A stretch of 58,736 bases of DNA from JBDTMC01 sp039934475 (GTDB taxonomy: Bacteria; Acidobacteriota; Terriglobia; Bryobacterales; Bryobacteraceae), in contig JBDTMC010000001.1 in assembly GCA_039934475.1 (NCBI GenBank), positions 1 to 58,736 of the forward strand, in the 5' to 3' direction. Each line of letters opens with the position of its first letter. The stretch's first letter is position 1. A model generated the notes under the pieces. The model worked only from the letters and a program-made list of their open reading frames with translations. It ran no database searches and was not told where the DNA came from. The translations under genes and the position numbers were made by a program. This document shows, piece by piece, positions 32,808-41,844 of this stretch.

Positions 32808-35519
32808 ATGCCATGGTATTCACGCTGGCGTAATGTCTTTCGCGCGGGGCGTCTGAATGACGATCTGGAGTGCGAGTTTCAGTATCACGTGGCCGAGACC
32901 ATCGACAGCCTCGTCGCGGCCGGCATGCCGGAAAAGGAAGCGTTGCGAGAAGCGCGACGGCGGCTGGGCAACTACTCCCTGCAAAAGGAACGGACTCGAG
33001 ATATGAACATCGCCTCCTGGCTGGATGAAACACGCGCCGACCTCGTCTACGCGGCGCGCCAATTGAGAATCAATCCCGGATTCGCCTTCATCGCCATCCT
33101 CTCGTTGGCCCTGGGAATCGGCGCGAACACCGCCATCTTCCAGCTTGTGAATGCGATTCGCCTGAAGACACTACCGGTTCAGAACCCGCGGGAACTCGTG
33201 TCGATTGACTTTGAAGAGGGCTCCACCCGTAACGGCACTTGGTACAACGGAGGCGCCGCCGGTACGTATGCTCACTGGGAGCAGATTCGGACGCAACAGC
33301 AGGCGTTCTCCGGTGTGCTGGCCTGGAGTGCCACCCGCTTCAATCTCGCCGACGGCGGGGAACCCCGTTACGTCCAAGGCCTGTACGTCAGTGGAGAGTT
33401 CTTTAAGCACCTTGGCGTGGGCGCGGTAGTGGGGCGCACCTTCACAGCGCAGGATGACAACCCGGCCTGCAATGCCGGAGCAGTTGTCAGTTATTCGTTT
33501 TGGCAACGGGAGTTCGGCGGCGACTCGGCAATTCTCGGAAGGACAGTAAGCCTGGACGGGCATGCATTCCCTGTAGTCGGAGTAACTTCCCCTACTTTCT
33601 TTGGCCTCGAAGTGGGAAACCGCTACGACGTGGCCATCCCCATCTGCGCGGACCGTTTGATGGCGGAAGATGGACGGGGCCGGATTCCAATGCCCGCCGG
33701 GTGGTGGCTATCGATGATCGGACGCCTCAAGCCGGGGTGGACTGTCCAGAGTGCCTCCGCACATCTCCGTGCCCTCTCGCCAGGAATCATGCGAGCTACT
33801 CTGCCGCCTGGCTACAACCCCGACGTAGCAAAGAAATATCTCGCCAATAAGCTGGTCGCCCTCGAAGCGGGCACCGGAGTCTCAGAACTGCGAGAACAGT
33901 ATGAACGTCCGCTGTGGCTCCTCATGGCGACCACCGGGTTGGTGTTACTGATCGCCTGCGCCAATCTGGCCAATCTGCTGCTAGCGCGTGCTTCGGTGCG
34001 GGAACCGGAGATCGCCGTCCGCCTCGCTATCGGCGCGTCGCGATGGAGGCTGGTGCGTCAGCTTCTGGCGGAATCTCTGCTACTCGCCGTGGCCGGCGCC
34101 GCGCTCGGCGCGGGTGTAGCGTTCGCGCTGAGCCAAGCGCTGATCGGCTTCATCAGCACTCCTGGCAATCCGATCTTTGTGGACGCACGGCTGGACTGGC
34201 GAGTCCTCTCGTTTACCGCTGCCCTGGCCGTGGTTACTTGCATCCTCTTCGGCCTGGTGCCGGCCTTGCGAGCGACTTACCTGGCGCCCTCCGCCGCGAT
34301 GCGTTCCGGAGGCCGCAGCACGACAGCCGGGCGGGAACGGGCGAGCCTACGCCGGACCCTTGTCTCCACCCAGGTGGCGCTATCCCTTGTCTTGCTCTTC
34401 GGCGCTTTACTGTTCGTCCGCAGCTTGCATAATCTACTGACTGTCGACGCGGGATTTCAATCGCAAGGGATACTCGCCGTCAATATCGATTTCGCCAAAA
34501 TGCGGTATCGGGAGGACCGCCGCTTCACGGTTTATCGTGAATTATCCGAACGATTGTCCGCCATTCCGGGTGTCGTTTCCGTAGCCCAGGTTTCATTTAC
34601 TCCGATGAGTGGCAGCACTTGGAATAACGTGATTGGCCCGGACGATTCGGCCGCGTTGAACAGCGACAAGCTCTCGTTCTTCAACCTCGCCGGTCCAGGC
34701 TATTTCCGGACGATGGGCACGCGACTGATGGCCGGGCGCGAGTTTGATGCCCGCGACACGCGCTCCGCGCCAAGAGTGGCCATCGTGAACGAGGTGTTCG
34801 CGCGCAGGTTCTTTAGCGGCGCCAATCCGATAGGCCACACGTTCCATATGGGAGCAGAAGCCGGCCAACCGGAAAAACTCTTCCAGATCGTTGGATTTGT
34901 GGAGAACACTAAATACCTCCAACTGCGCGAAGAGTTCAAACCCATCGCTTACTTCCCCATCGAACAGAACGAGCATCCGGGCCCAGACGCCACATTTGTT
35001 TTGCGCATCGCCGGGTCACCAGAGCGATTTCAGAACGGCGCTAAGGCGGCAGTGGGTGCGATGAGTTCGGCGATGGGCGTTGCGTTCCATCCCTTCTCCG
35101 CGCAACTGGATGAGTCTCTGTTGCGTGACAAGCTGATGGCAACCCTTTCGGGAGGCTTCGGATTCCTCGCTGGCCTGCTCGCCACACTGGGGCTCTACGG
35201 TGTGATCGCTTACGGGGTTGCCCGGCGGCGCAATGAGATTGGTGTACGCATGGCCCTTGGCGCTGACCGCCACCACGTCATTCGCCTTGTGCTTCGAGAG
35301 GCAGTCACGTTGATTGGTGTCGGCATCGCGGCCGGCATCCCGCTGGCGTTGTGGGCAGGCAAAGCAGCTTCCACGCTCCTCTTCGGCCTTGCCGCGCATG
35401 ACGCCGTCTCACTGCTGGCAGCCGCTGCGCTGCTTACGCTCATTGCCCTCATCGCCAGCTACGTGCCCGCCCGGCGCGCCGCCGGCCTCAACCCGATTAC
35501 GACTCTGCGAAACGAATAA
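32808..35519 (+). CDS. Acidobacterial duplicated orphan permease (ADOP, MacB/FtsX type)
   Basis: 903 residues from the ATG at 32808 (MPWYSRWRN); a start 63 bases earlier would overlap padR and add a non-conserved extension. The N-terminal helix bundle (LECEFQYHVAETIDSLVAAGMPEKEALREARRRLGN, about 16-70) is typical of ADOP proteins. It is followed by a first FtsX-like permease half (FAFIAILSLALGIGANTAIFQLVN; VLLIACANLANLLLARASVREPEIAVRLAIGAS) and a second (LATLGLYGVIAYGVARRRNEIGVRMALGAD, with LLTLIALIASYVPARRA at the end), each with a large periplasmic MacB-like domain. No ATPase is next to it, hence 'orphan'. It is under PadR control and likely exports or senses an envelope-active compound. 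Confidence 0.92.
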   Translation: MPWYSRWRNVFRAGRLNDDLECEFQYHVAETIDSLVAAGMPEKEALREARRRLGNYSLQKERTRDMNIASWLDETRADLVYAARQLRINPGFAFIAILSLALGIGANTAIFQLVNAIRLKTLPVQNPRELVSIDFEEGSTRNGTWYNGGAAGTYAHWEQIRTQQQAFSGVLAWSATRFNLADGGEPRYVQGLYVSGEFFKHLGVGAVVGRTFTAQDDNPACNAGAVVSYSFWQREFGGDSAILGRTVSLDGHAFPVVGVTSPTFFGLEVGNRYDVAIPICADRLMAEDGRGRIPMPAGWWLSMIGRLKPGWTVQSASAHLRALSPGIMRATLPPGYNPDVAKKYLANKLVALEAGTGVSELREQYERPLWLLMATTGLVLLIACANLANLLLARASVREPEIAVRLAIGASRWRLVRQLLAESLLLAVAGAALGAGVAFALSQALIGFISTPGNPIFVDARLDWRVLSFTAALAVVTCILFGLVPALRATYLAPSAAMRSGGRSTTAGRERASLRRTLVSTQVALSLVLLFGALLFVRSLHNLLTVDAGFQSQGILAVNIDFAKMRYREDRRFTVYRELSERLSAIPGVVSVAQVSFTPMSGSTWNNVIGPDDSAALNSDKLSFFNLAGPGYFRTMGTRLMAGREFDARDTRSAPRVAIVNEVFARRFFSGANPIGHTFHMGAEAGQPEKLFQIVGFVENTKYLQLREEFKPIAYFPIEQNEHPGPDATFVLRIAGSPERFQNGAKAAVGAMSSAMGVAFHPFSAQLDESLLRDKLMATLSGGFGFLAGLLATLGLYGVIAYGVARRRNEIGVRMALGADRHHVIRLVLREAVTLIGVGIAAGIPLALWAGKAASTLLFGLAAHDAVSLLAAAALLTLIALIASYVPARRAAGLNPITTLRNE

Positions 35520-35558
35520 GTAGGCTCCCCTTCTGTTCGGGAATCTTAACGAAAAGTG

Positions 35559-35595
35559 TTGACGAATTCCAGCGGTTGTTTTAAACTCCGGTTTA
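35559..35595 (+). promoter_or_regulatory. Promoter with TetR-type operator of the efflux operon
   Basis: TTGACG at 35559-35564, 17-base spacer, TAAACT at 35582-35587. The palindrome TAAACTCCGGTTTA (35582-35595, 5-base arms) covers the -10 hexamer, the normal position for repression by the TetR protein encoded directly downstream. Confidence 0.8.
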
Positions 35596-35613
35596 GAACG
35601 TCTGTTTGAATTC

Positions 35614-36288
35614 ATGCCATCTCCAGTTTCAGACCGCCACGACGAAACCCGGCTTAAACTCATTGATGCCGCTGGTGAAGTCTTCGCCGAAGGCGGCTAT
35701 CAGGCCGCCACCGTGCGCGACATCTGCGCCCGCGCCGGCGCCAACGTCGCCGCCATCAACTACCACTTCGGCGACAAGCTGGGCCTATACACCGAAGCGC
35801 TGAAACGTGCCGTCGTCAAAGCGGAGCGCCCGGCCTTCGAAGCGTTATCCGCCTCCAATGATCCTGAGCAGGATCTGCGGCGCTTCCTGCTCCTCATGTT
35901 CCGCCAACTGCATCGGGACGACCGCCCTGCCTGGTGCACTAAAGTCATGGCGCACGAACTGGCACAGCCGACTGCGGCCCTCGCCGTCGTAGTGGAACAC
36001 GTCATCCGGCCCAACTCGCGCGTCCTCCGCGGCATCGTCGGCCGCATCCTCGGTCTTCCGGAGGATCATTGTCAAACTCGGCTGTGCGTCCACAGCGTCA
36101 TCGGCCAGGTAGTGCACTACGCACATGCCGGCCCGGTGATCGCCCTGCTCTGGCCTGACTGGAAAATGACTCCCGAAGCCGTGGACGAAATCGCCAGCCA
36201 CGTGGCTGAATTCTCGCTCGCGGCCATGCACTCAATCAAACGGAAAGCTCAATTGACAACTCCCAAACCCACCAGGAGATCGAAGTGA
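35614..36288 (+). CDS. TetR/AcrR family repressor (CecR-like)
   Basis: 224 residues. The N-terminal HTH reads TRLKLIDAAGEVFAEGGYQAATVRDICARAGANVAAINYHFGDKLGLYTEAL, very like CecR (YbiH), the TetR protein that controls the ybhGFSR efflux operon in enterobacteria. The C-terminal ligand domain is helical (DUF1956-like). It is the first gene of an operon in which its stop overlaps the adaptor gene start (GTGA), and it very probably represses this operon via the palindrome at 35582. Confidence 0.9.
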   Translation: MPSPVSDRHDETRLKLIDAAGEVFAEGGYQAATVRDICARAGANVAAINYHFGDKLGLYTEALKRAVVKAERPAFEALSASNDPEQDLRRFLLLMFRQLHRDDRPAWCTKVMAHELAQPTAALAVVVEHVIRPNSRVLRGIVGRILGLPEDHCQTRLCVHSVIGQVVHYAHAGPVIALLWPDWKMTPEAVDEIASHVAEFSLAAMHSIKRKAQLTTPKPTRRSK

Positions 36289-37556
36289 CTGACCAGCCAG
36301 CGACGGAACAGAAACCCGGTACGGCCTACAAACCCGCCGGCCTCACTCAGACGGCAGCCACTGAGAACGGTAAGAGCCGCGCACCCATCATCCGCATCGT
36401 CGTGCTACTCGCGCTGGCAGTAGGCGGCTATTTCATTTGGAAGTACGTCAAGGGCCCCGAGATTCCCGCTGGACTGGTTCAGCTTAGTGGAAGAATTGAA
36501 GGCGATGATTCCTCGGTGGCCAGCAAAACCAGCGGCCGCATCCTGGAAATCCACTTCCGCGAAGGCGACCTGGTGAAGCAAGGCGACATCATTGCCGTGC
36601 TGGATGAAGATCAGATTCGCGCCCGTGAGAATCAGGCGCAGGCGGCCGTGGCCCAGGCCCAGTCCCGGGTTACTTCCGCCCAACAACAGATCGCCGTGCT
36701 GCAGCAGCAGCTAGTCCAGTCGAAGCTACAATCGGCCCAGTCTGGCGAGGACTCGGCTGGGCGTGTGCGGCAGGCCGAATCCGAACTCGCCGCCGCGCAG
36801 GCTGATCTGGTCCAACAGGAATCGAATCTGAAACTGGCCGAATTCGACCGCGAAGCGTATACGCGGTTGGCCAAGACCGGTGCCGTCTCTGAACGCCAGG
36901 GTAAGGAGGCAGTCAGCCGCGCCGACGCCCAGGCAGCCGCCGTAGCCGCCACCCGCCGTCGCGTGGAAGCCGCGCAGGGCGCGGTCACTCTTGCCAAATC
37001 CAGCCAGTCTAACGCGCCCATCCGCAATGCGCAGTCCGCCGGCGTGGAAAGCCAGATCGTGCAGCAGAAGTCTGAAGTCACCACCGCGCAATTCCAGTTG
37101 ACGCAGGCGAAGGCCCAACTGGCTGAAGCACAGGCCAATCGCCAGGACCTCACCATCCGCGCGCCCTTCGAGGGCGTCGTCGTCACCCGCAACGCGGAAC
37201 CCGGGGAAGTGGTCTCCGCCGGAACCTCGATTGTCACCATCGTCGACCTCAACAAAGTCTATTTGCGCGGCTATATCCCCGAAGGTCAAATCGGCAAGGT
37301 TAAAGTGGGCCAAGTGGCGCGGGTCTTCATCGATTCCGACGTCAACAAGCCGCTCGAAGCCTACGTCTCCCGCATCGATCCGCAAGCGACTTTCACGCCT
37401 GAGAACACTTACTTCCGCAACGATCGCGTGAAGCAAGTAGTCGGCGTGAAGTTACAACTCAAAACCGGCGCCGGCTTCGCCAAACCGGGCATGCCCGCTG
37501 ACGGCGAAGTCCTCGTCCAGGGTGACACCTGGCCGCCTCATGTCAAGCAGCAATAG
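36285..37556 (+). CDS. ybhG: HlyD-family efflux adaptor (membrane fusion protein)
   Basis: 423 residues, GTG start overlapping the TetR stop. A single N-terminal membrane segment (APIIRIVVLLALAVGGYFIW, about 32-51) anchors it. Then come the first lipoyl half (GRIEGDDSSVASKTSGRILEIHFREGDLVKQGDIIAVLD), a long Gln/Ala-rich coiled-coil hairpin (about 105-275), the second lipoyl half (IRAPFEGVVVTRNAEPGEVVSAG) and a beta barrel. It links the inner-membrane ABC transporter to TolC. The order of genes (adaptor, ATPase, two permeases) matches YbhGFSR. Confidence 0.88.
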   Translation: MTDQPATEQKPGTAYKPAGLTQTAATENGKSRAPIIRIVVLLALAVGGYFIWKYVKGPEIPAGLVQLSGRIEGDDSSVASKTSGRILEIHFREGDLVKQGDIIAVLDEDQIRARENQAQAAVAQAQSRVTSAQQQIAVLQQQLVQSKLQSAQSGEDSAGRVRQAESELAAAQADLVQQESNLKLAEFDREAYTRLAKTGAVSERQGKEAVSRADAQAAAVAATRRRVEAAQGAVTLAKSSQSNAPIRNAQSAGVESQIVQQKSEVTTAQFQLTQAKAQLAEAQANRQDLTIRAPFEGVVVTRNAEPGEVVSAGTSIVTIVDLNKVYLRGYIPEGQIGKVKVGQVARVFIDSDVNKPLEAYVSRIDPQATFTPENTYFRNDRVKQVVGVKLQLKTGAGFAKPGMPADGEVLVQGDTWPPHVKQQ

Positions 37557-37574
37557 CGGATTCGACTAACCGCC

Positions 37575-39545
37575 ATGAGCACAGCCCTTGTACATCCACC
37601 CGGCGCGGCGTCGCCCAACGGTGGCACTCAGATCGCGGTTTGCGTTGAGAACCTCCGGAAGAACTATGGCTCGCTGGAGGCAGTCCGCGGCGTCTCGCTG
37701 GAAGTGAAAGAGGGCGAGATCTTTGGTCTCATCGGACCCGACGGCGCTGGCAAGACCACTACTTTCCAGATCCTCGGTGGAGTCATGGCTGCCACTTCCG
37801 GCATCGCCAATATCTACGGCAAACCGTCGCGCGATGCCCGCGCTCTGGTCGGCTACCTCACGCAAGCCTTCAGCCTGTACCCTGACCTCACCGTCGCGGA
37901 GAACATCCGCTACGCCGGCGACCTTCGCCGCGTGCCCCGTGATGAGATCAAGCGGCGTGCCCAGCAGTACCTGTCGATGTTCGACATGGACCGCTTCGTG
38001 GATCGCCTGGCAGCCCGTCTCAGCGGCGGCATGAAGCAGAAGCTCTCCCTTGTCGCGGCACTCGTCGCACAGCCGCGCATCCTGCTGCTCGACGAACCCA
38101 CCACCGGTGTCGATCCTGTGTCACGCCGCGAATTCTGGGATACCCTCGCGCACCTCGCCTCAAGCGGCCTTACCATTGTCGTCGCCACCCCGTATCTGGA
38201 CGAAGCGGAGCGCTGCCATCGCGTCGCCCTCATGCACTTGGGACAGATTCACGAAACCGGAACGCCGGCCGAACTGCGCCGCGGCTTGGGCATGAAGCGC
38301 CTCGAACTACGCGCCGCCCATCTCGGCGAAGCAGAAGAGAAACTTACTCCCACCAGTGCCGCCAGTGAAATCGCCGACGTACAGCGCTTCGGCGACCGCC
38401 TCGACGTTCTGGTTCGGGACGTCGACCGCGGCCGCCAGGCCATTCAGAACCAGATTCCCGCGGAGGACATTCACGACATCCGTATCGGCGACCCTACGCT
38501 CGAAAATACCTTCGTCGCTACACTCCGGTCCCTCGGCCAGGAGCTGCACGCGCCTCCCTACCCGGGTACCCATTCCCATAGCGAACTGCGGGGACAAGTA
38601 GCCATCGATGCCCGTAATCTCACCAAACGCTTTGGCGATTTCACGGCCGTCAAATGCATCGATGTCCAAGTGAAGTACGGCGAGATCTACGGCTTGCTGG
38701 GAGCCAACGGCGCGGGCAAAACAACCGCCATCAAGATGCTCTGCGGTCTGCTGGAGCCGACGCAGGGGCAGATGACTCTCGCCGGTGAAAGTGGAAGCCT
38801 GCGCTCGCGCGATGTTCGCGAAGGCATCGGTTACATGTCGCAGAAGTTCTCTCTCTACGACGATCTGAGCATTGATGAGAACCTGGAATTCTTCGGCGGC
38901 GTCTATGGAGTGCCCCCTGAGGAACTCCAGGAAAAGAAGAAATGGGTGCTGGCCTTCTCCGGTCTCGAAGGTAAGCAGCAGATGATCACCGGAACGCTCC
39001 CCGGCGGTTGGAAGCAGCGCGTCGCGTTCGGCGCCGCCATCATGCACGAGCCGGGCGTTCTGTTCCTCGACGAACAGACCTCTGGCGTGGACCCTCTAGC
39101 CCGCCGCGCCTTCTGGCGGATGATTAACAAACTCGCCGACATGGGCACCGCTATTTTGGTCACCACTCACTATTTGGAAGAGGCCGAGCAGTGCAACCGC
39201 TTGGCCTTCATGGTGGCCGGAGAAATCGTCGCCCAGGGAACCCCCAGCGGCGTCAAGCAGCAGCAGGGCGGCCATCTGCTGGAGTTCATCGTCGATCAGC
39301 CTCAACTGGCCGCCGACACACTCAAGGAGACAATGGACCGCTGGCGCGTCTCGCTCTTCGGCTACCGTCTCCACGTCATCACCGACGACGATGCCGCGCC
39401 GGCCATCGCCGCCGTCACGGCACAACTACAGCAGGCCGGCGTCAATGTAGAGCACGTCACTGAGGAAACCTATTCGCTCGAGGACGTGTTCATCGCGGTG
39501 GTCGAGAAAGCCCGTGCCCGCGGGAAGTTTGCCCAGGAGGAATAA
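37575..39545 (+). CDS. ybhF: ABC transporter ATPase, two nucleotide-binding domains (YbhF-like)
   Basis: 656 residues. First domain (about 20-250): Walker A GPDGAGKTT, signature LSGGMKQKLSL, Walker B ILLLDEPTTGVDP. Second domain (about 335-560): Walker A GANGAGKTT, signature altered to LPGGWKQRVAF, Walker B VLFLDEQTSGVDP in which the usual EP is EQ. The catalytic Glu is kept in both. Walker A of site one has GPDG where GPNG is common. Two linked NBDs and two separate permeases make a complete type ABC-2 exporter. It ends with TAATG, one base shared with the permease start. Confidence 0.9.
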   Translation: MSTALVHPPGAASPNGGTQIAVCVENLRKNYGSLEAVRGVSLEVKEGEIFGLIGPDGAGKTTTFQILGGVMAATSGIANIYGKPSRDARALVGYLTQAFSLYPDLTVAENIRYAGDLRRVPRDEIKRRAQQYLSMFDMDRFVDRLAARLSGGMKQKLSLVAALVAQPRILLLDEPTTGVDPVSRREFWDTLAHLASSGLTIVVATPYLDEAERCHRVALMHLGQIHETGTPAELRRGLGMKRLELRAAHLGEAEEKLTPTSAASEIADVQRFGDRLDVLVRDVDRGRQAIQNQIPAEDIHDIRIGDPTLENTFVATLRSLGQELHAPPYPGTHSHSELRGQVAIDARNLTKRFGDFTAVKCIDVQVKYGEIYGLLGANGAGKTTAIKMLCGLLEPTQGQMTLAGESGSLRSRDVREGIGYMSQKFSLYDDLSIDENLEFFGGVYGVPPEELQEKKKWVLAFSGLEGKQQMITGTLPGGWKQRVAFGAAIMHEPGVLFLDEQTSGVDPLARRAFWRMINKLADMGTAILVTTHYLEEAEQCNRLAFMVAGEIVAQGTPSGVKQQQGGHLLEFIVDQPQLAADTLKETMDRWRVSLFGYRLHVITDDDAAPAIAAVTAQLQQAGVNVEHVTEETYSLEDVFIAVVEKARARGKFAQEE

Positions 39546-40654
39546 TGTTCCGCCGAATATTTGCCCAAGCCCGTAAGGAACTCACGCAGATCGTGCGCGA
39601 TGGCCTCGCCCTTGCCCTCGCCCTTGTTCTGCCGCTCTTTCTCCTGCTCCTGCTGAGTAACTGCATCTCACTCAGCGTCACTGATCTCCCGCTGATCGTT
39701 CAGGACTTCGATAACTCCGGTGCGTCCCGCGGTTACATCGACGCTTTTCGCGCGTCGGTCACGTTCCGCGTCATCTCCTGGCCAACGGATCGCGCGCCTG
39801 AGGAGGCCCTGCGGTCCAGCTACGCCCGCGGCGCGCTCATCATCCCAGAGCACTTTGGACGCGACATGGCCCGCGGTAGAACGTCCAATGTTCAACTCTT
39901 GATTGACGCCGCCGATGCTAATACGGCCAAGCTGATCGGCGGTGACGCCGCCCAGATCAACCGCGCCTTCGTCCAGCAGAACTCCGGCGCTGCCACCCCG
40001 AACATTGTCAACTCCCAGATTCGCCTTTGGTTCAATCCCGGACGGGTGTCGAATAAGTTCTATGCACCAGGCATCTTCGTCCTCGGCATCTCTATGTTCC
40101 CTCCCCTGCTCGCCTCACTGGCCATGGCCAAGGAGGGCGAACAGAAGACCATTCTGCAGGTCTACGTCTCTAGTATCTCGGCCCACGAATTCCTACTTGG
40201 GAAGATACTCGCGTTCGTCGTCATCGCGCTTGCTGAATGGCTCCTCTCGCTGACCGTGCTGCTCACCGTCTTCGGCCTGAAGATCGTGGGCGACCCCAGC
40301 GTGTTGATCGTCGCCACTCTTCTGTACGCCTTCTGCGTGGCTACGTTTGGCACCATGGTGGGGGCAGCCATACCGAATCAGGCGGCAGCCATACAAGCGG
40401 TGGCCCTTGGAGGGTTCCTGCTCGTCTTCCTGCTCTCAGGACTGATCTTCCCAATTGAGAACATCCCTGCCGGCTTGCGCTGGATCTCAAACATCGTCTG
40501 GGGCCGCTATTACATCGCCATCGTCCGCGACGCGCTGCTGCAAGGCGGCGGGTGGGCCGCCATGTGGTTCAACGTGCTGATGATCGCAGTGATCGGATCT
40601 GTCTTCTACACAATCGCCTGGAGTAACATGCGCCGGATGCAGGTGAAAGCATGA
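39545..40654 (+). CDS. ybhS: ABC-2 type permease 1 (YbhS/YbhR-like)
   Basis: 369 residues. One membrane helix near residues 22-40 (ALALALVLPLFLLLLLSNCISL), a periplasmic domain of about 130 residues (LIVQDFDNSGASRGYID... VNSQIRLWFNP), then five C-terminal helices including AAIQAVALGGFLLVFLLSGLIFPIENIPAGLRWISNIVWGRYY, the ABC2 permease signature. It overlaps the ATPase gene by one base and the second permease by four, so stoichiometric translation is likely. Confidence 0.9.
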   Translation: MFRRIFAQARKELTQIVRDGLALALALVLPLFLLLLLSNCISLSVTDLPLIVQDFDNSGASRGYIDAFRASVTFRVISWPTDRAPEEALRSSYARGALIIPEHFGRDMARGRTSNVQLLIDAADANTAKLIGGDAAQINRAFVQQNSGAATPNIVNSQIRLWFNPGRVSNKFYAPGIFVLGISMFPPLLASLAMAKEGEQKTILQVYVSSISAHEFLLGKILAFVVIALAEWLLSLTVLLTVFGLKIVGDPSVLIVATLLYAFCVATFGTMVGAAIPNQAAAIQAVALGGFLLVFLLSGLIFPIENIPAGLRWISNIVWGRYYIAIVRDALLQGGGWAAMWFNVLMIAVIGSVFYTIAWSNMRRMQVKA

Positions 40655-41820
40655 CTTCCAACCTGGCCACTCCCAGTTTCTGGCGCCGTCTCCGCGTGCT
40701 CATCACCAAAGAGTTCAACCAGATCCGCCGCGACCGCCGTCTTGCCATCTCACTTATCGTGCCGCCCACGCTCCAACTCCTGCTGTTCGGATTCGCACTC
40801 GATTCCACGGTCTCCAACCTCCGCATCGGCGTCCTCGACGACAGCAAAACTCCCGAGAGCCGCGAGCTCATCGCCAACCTCACCGAAAGCAAAAGCTTCC
40901 GCCTCGGCGGCACCTACTTTGACGAACACACGCTGGAAAACGCCATCAGCCGCAGCGACATCGATGCGGGCGTCGTCATCCCTTACGACTTTGCCCGCGA
41001 CGTGCAGCGCGGCCGCCCTACCACCATTCAGTTCATCCTCAATGCCGTGAACGCAAACACCGCCTCCATCGCGCAAGGCTATGCCCAAGGCGTTATGGCA
41101 ACGTACAATCGCTCCCTGGCCGCGCACGGCATTCGTCCTCAAATCCGCACCGTCGCGGCGGACCCCAGCCGCAAGGGCTCGGTTGCGCTCACGCCTGCGT
41201 ATCTCTTTAATCCAGGCCTTATCAGCGCATGGTTCATAGTCACAGGCACGTTTGGGACACTCCTCGTCCTTAATGGATCCCTGGTGGCGTCCACGGCCAT
41301 GATCAAGGAGCGTGAGCGAGGCACGGTCGAACAACTGCTGATGACGCCCGCAGGCACCACGGAGATCATCGTCGCTAAGATCACGCCGTTGTTTGTCCTT
41401 CTCAACGGCATGGTCTTCCTCGCCCTCGCCCTCATCCGCGTCGTCTTCAATGTGCCCATCCGCGGCAGCATGCTGATGGTGTTCGGCGGAGCGTCACTCT
41501 GCCTCCTCTGCGGCATCGGCATCGGAACCTTCATCGCCACGTTCACACGTTCCGCGCAACAGGCACAGCTGCTCAGTTTCTTTGTCAACCCTCCTCTGGC
41601 GACACTATCTGGCGCACTCACGCCGGTGGAGGCCATGCCGAAATTTCTCCAACCACTCACCGTCCTTAACCCCATACGCCATTTCGGAATCATTACCCGG
41701 GGAGTGATGCTGAAGGGAAGCACGCCCGCCGAACTCTGGCCTAACTTTGCCGCGCTCATTGTCTTCGCAGTGATCCTGGTTGGACTCAGCGTCCTCAGGT
41801 TCCGCAAGCAACTCGGCTAA
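40651..41820 (+). CDS. ybhR: ABC-2 type permease 2 (YbhS/YbhR-like)
   Basis: 389 residues with the same layout as the preceding permease: a helix at about 31-50 (LAISLIVPPTLQLLLFGFAL), a periplasmic domain (VSNLRIGVLDDSKTPESRELIANL... IRTVAAD), and helices including GTVEQLLMTPAGTTEIIVAKITP and FVNPPLATLSGALTPVEAMPKFLQPLTVLNPIRHF. It pairs with the first permease as a heterodimer. Substrate unknown; YbhFSR-type pumps handle cationic dyes, antibiotics or sodium in enterobacteria. Confidence 0.9.
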   Translation: MTSNLATPSFWRRLRVLITKEFNQIRRDRRLAISLIVPPTLQLLLFGFALDSTVSNLRIGVLDDSKTPESRELIANLTESKSFRLGGTYFDEHTLENAISRSDIDAGVVIPYDFARDVQRGRPTTIQFILNAVNANTASIAQGYAQGVMATYNRSLAAHGIRPQIRTVAADPSRKGSVALTPAYLFNPGLISAWFIVTGTFGTLLVLNGSLVASTAMIKERERGTVEQLLMTPAGTTEIIVAKITPLFVLLNGMVFLALALIRVVFNVPIRGSMLMVFGGASLCLLCGIGIGTFIATFTRSAQQAQLLSFFVNPPLATLSGALTPVEAMPKFLQPLTVLNPIRHFGIITRGVMLKGSTPAELWPNFAALIVFAVILVGLSVLRFRKQLG

Positions 41821-41844
41821 TCACGATTCGGAGATGAACAAGAT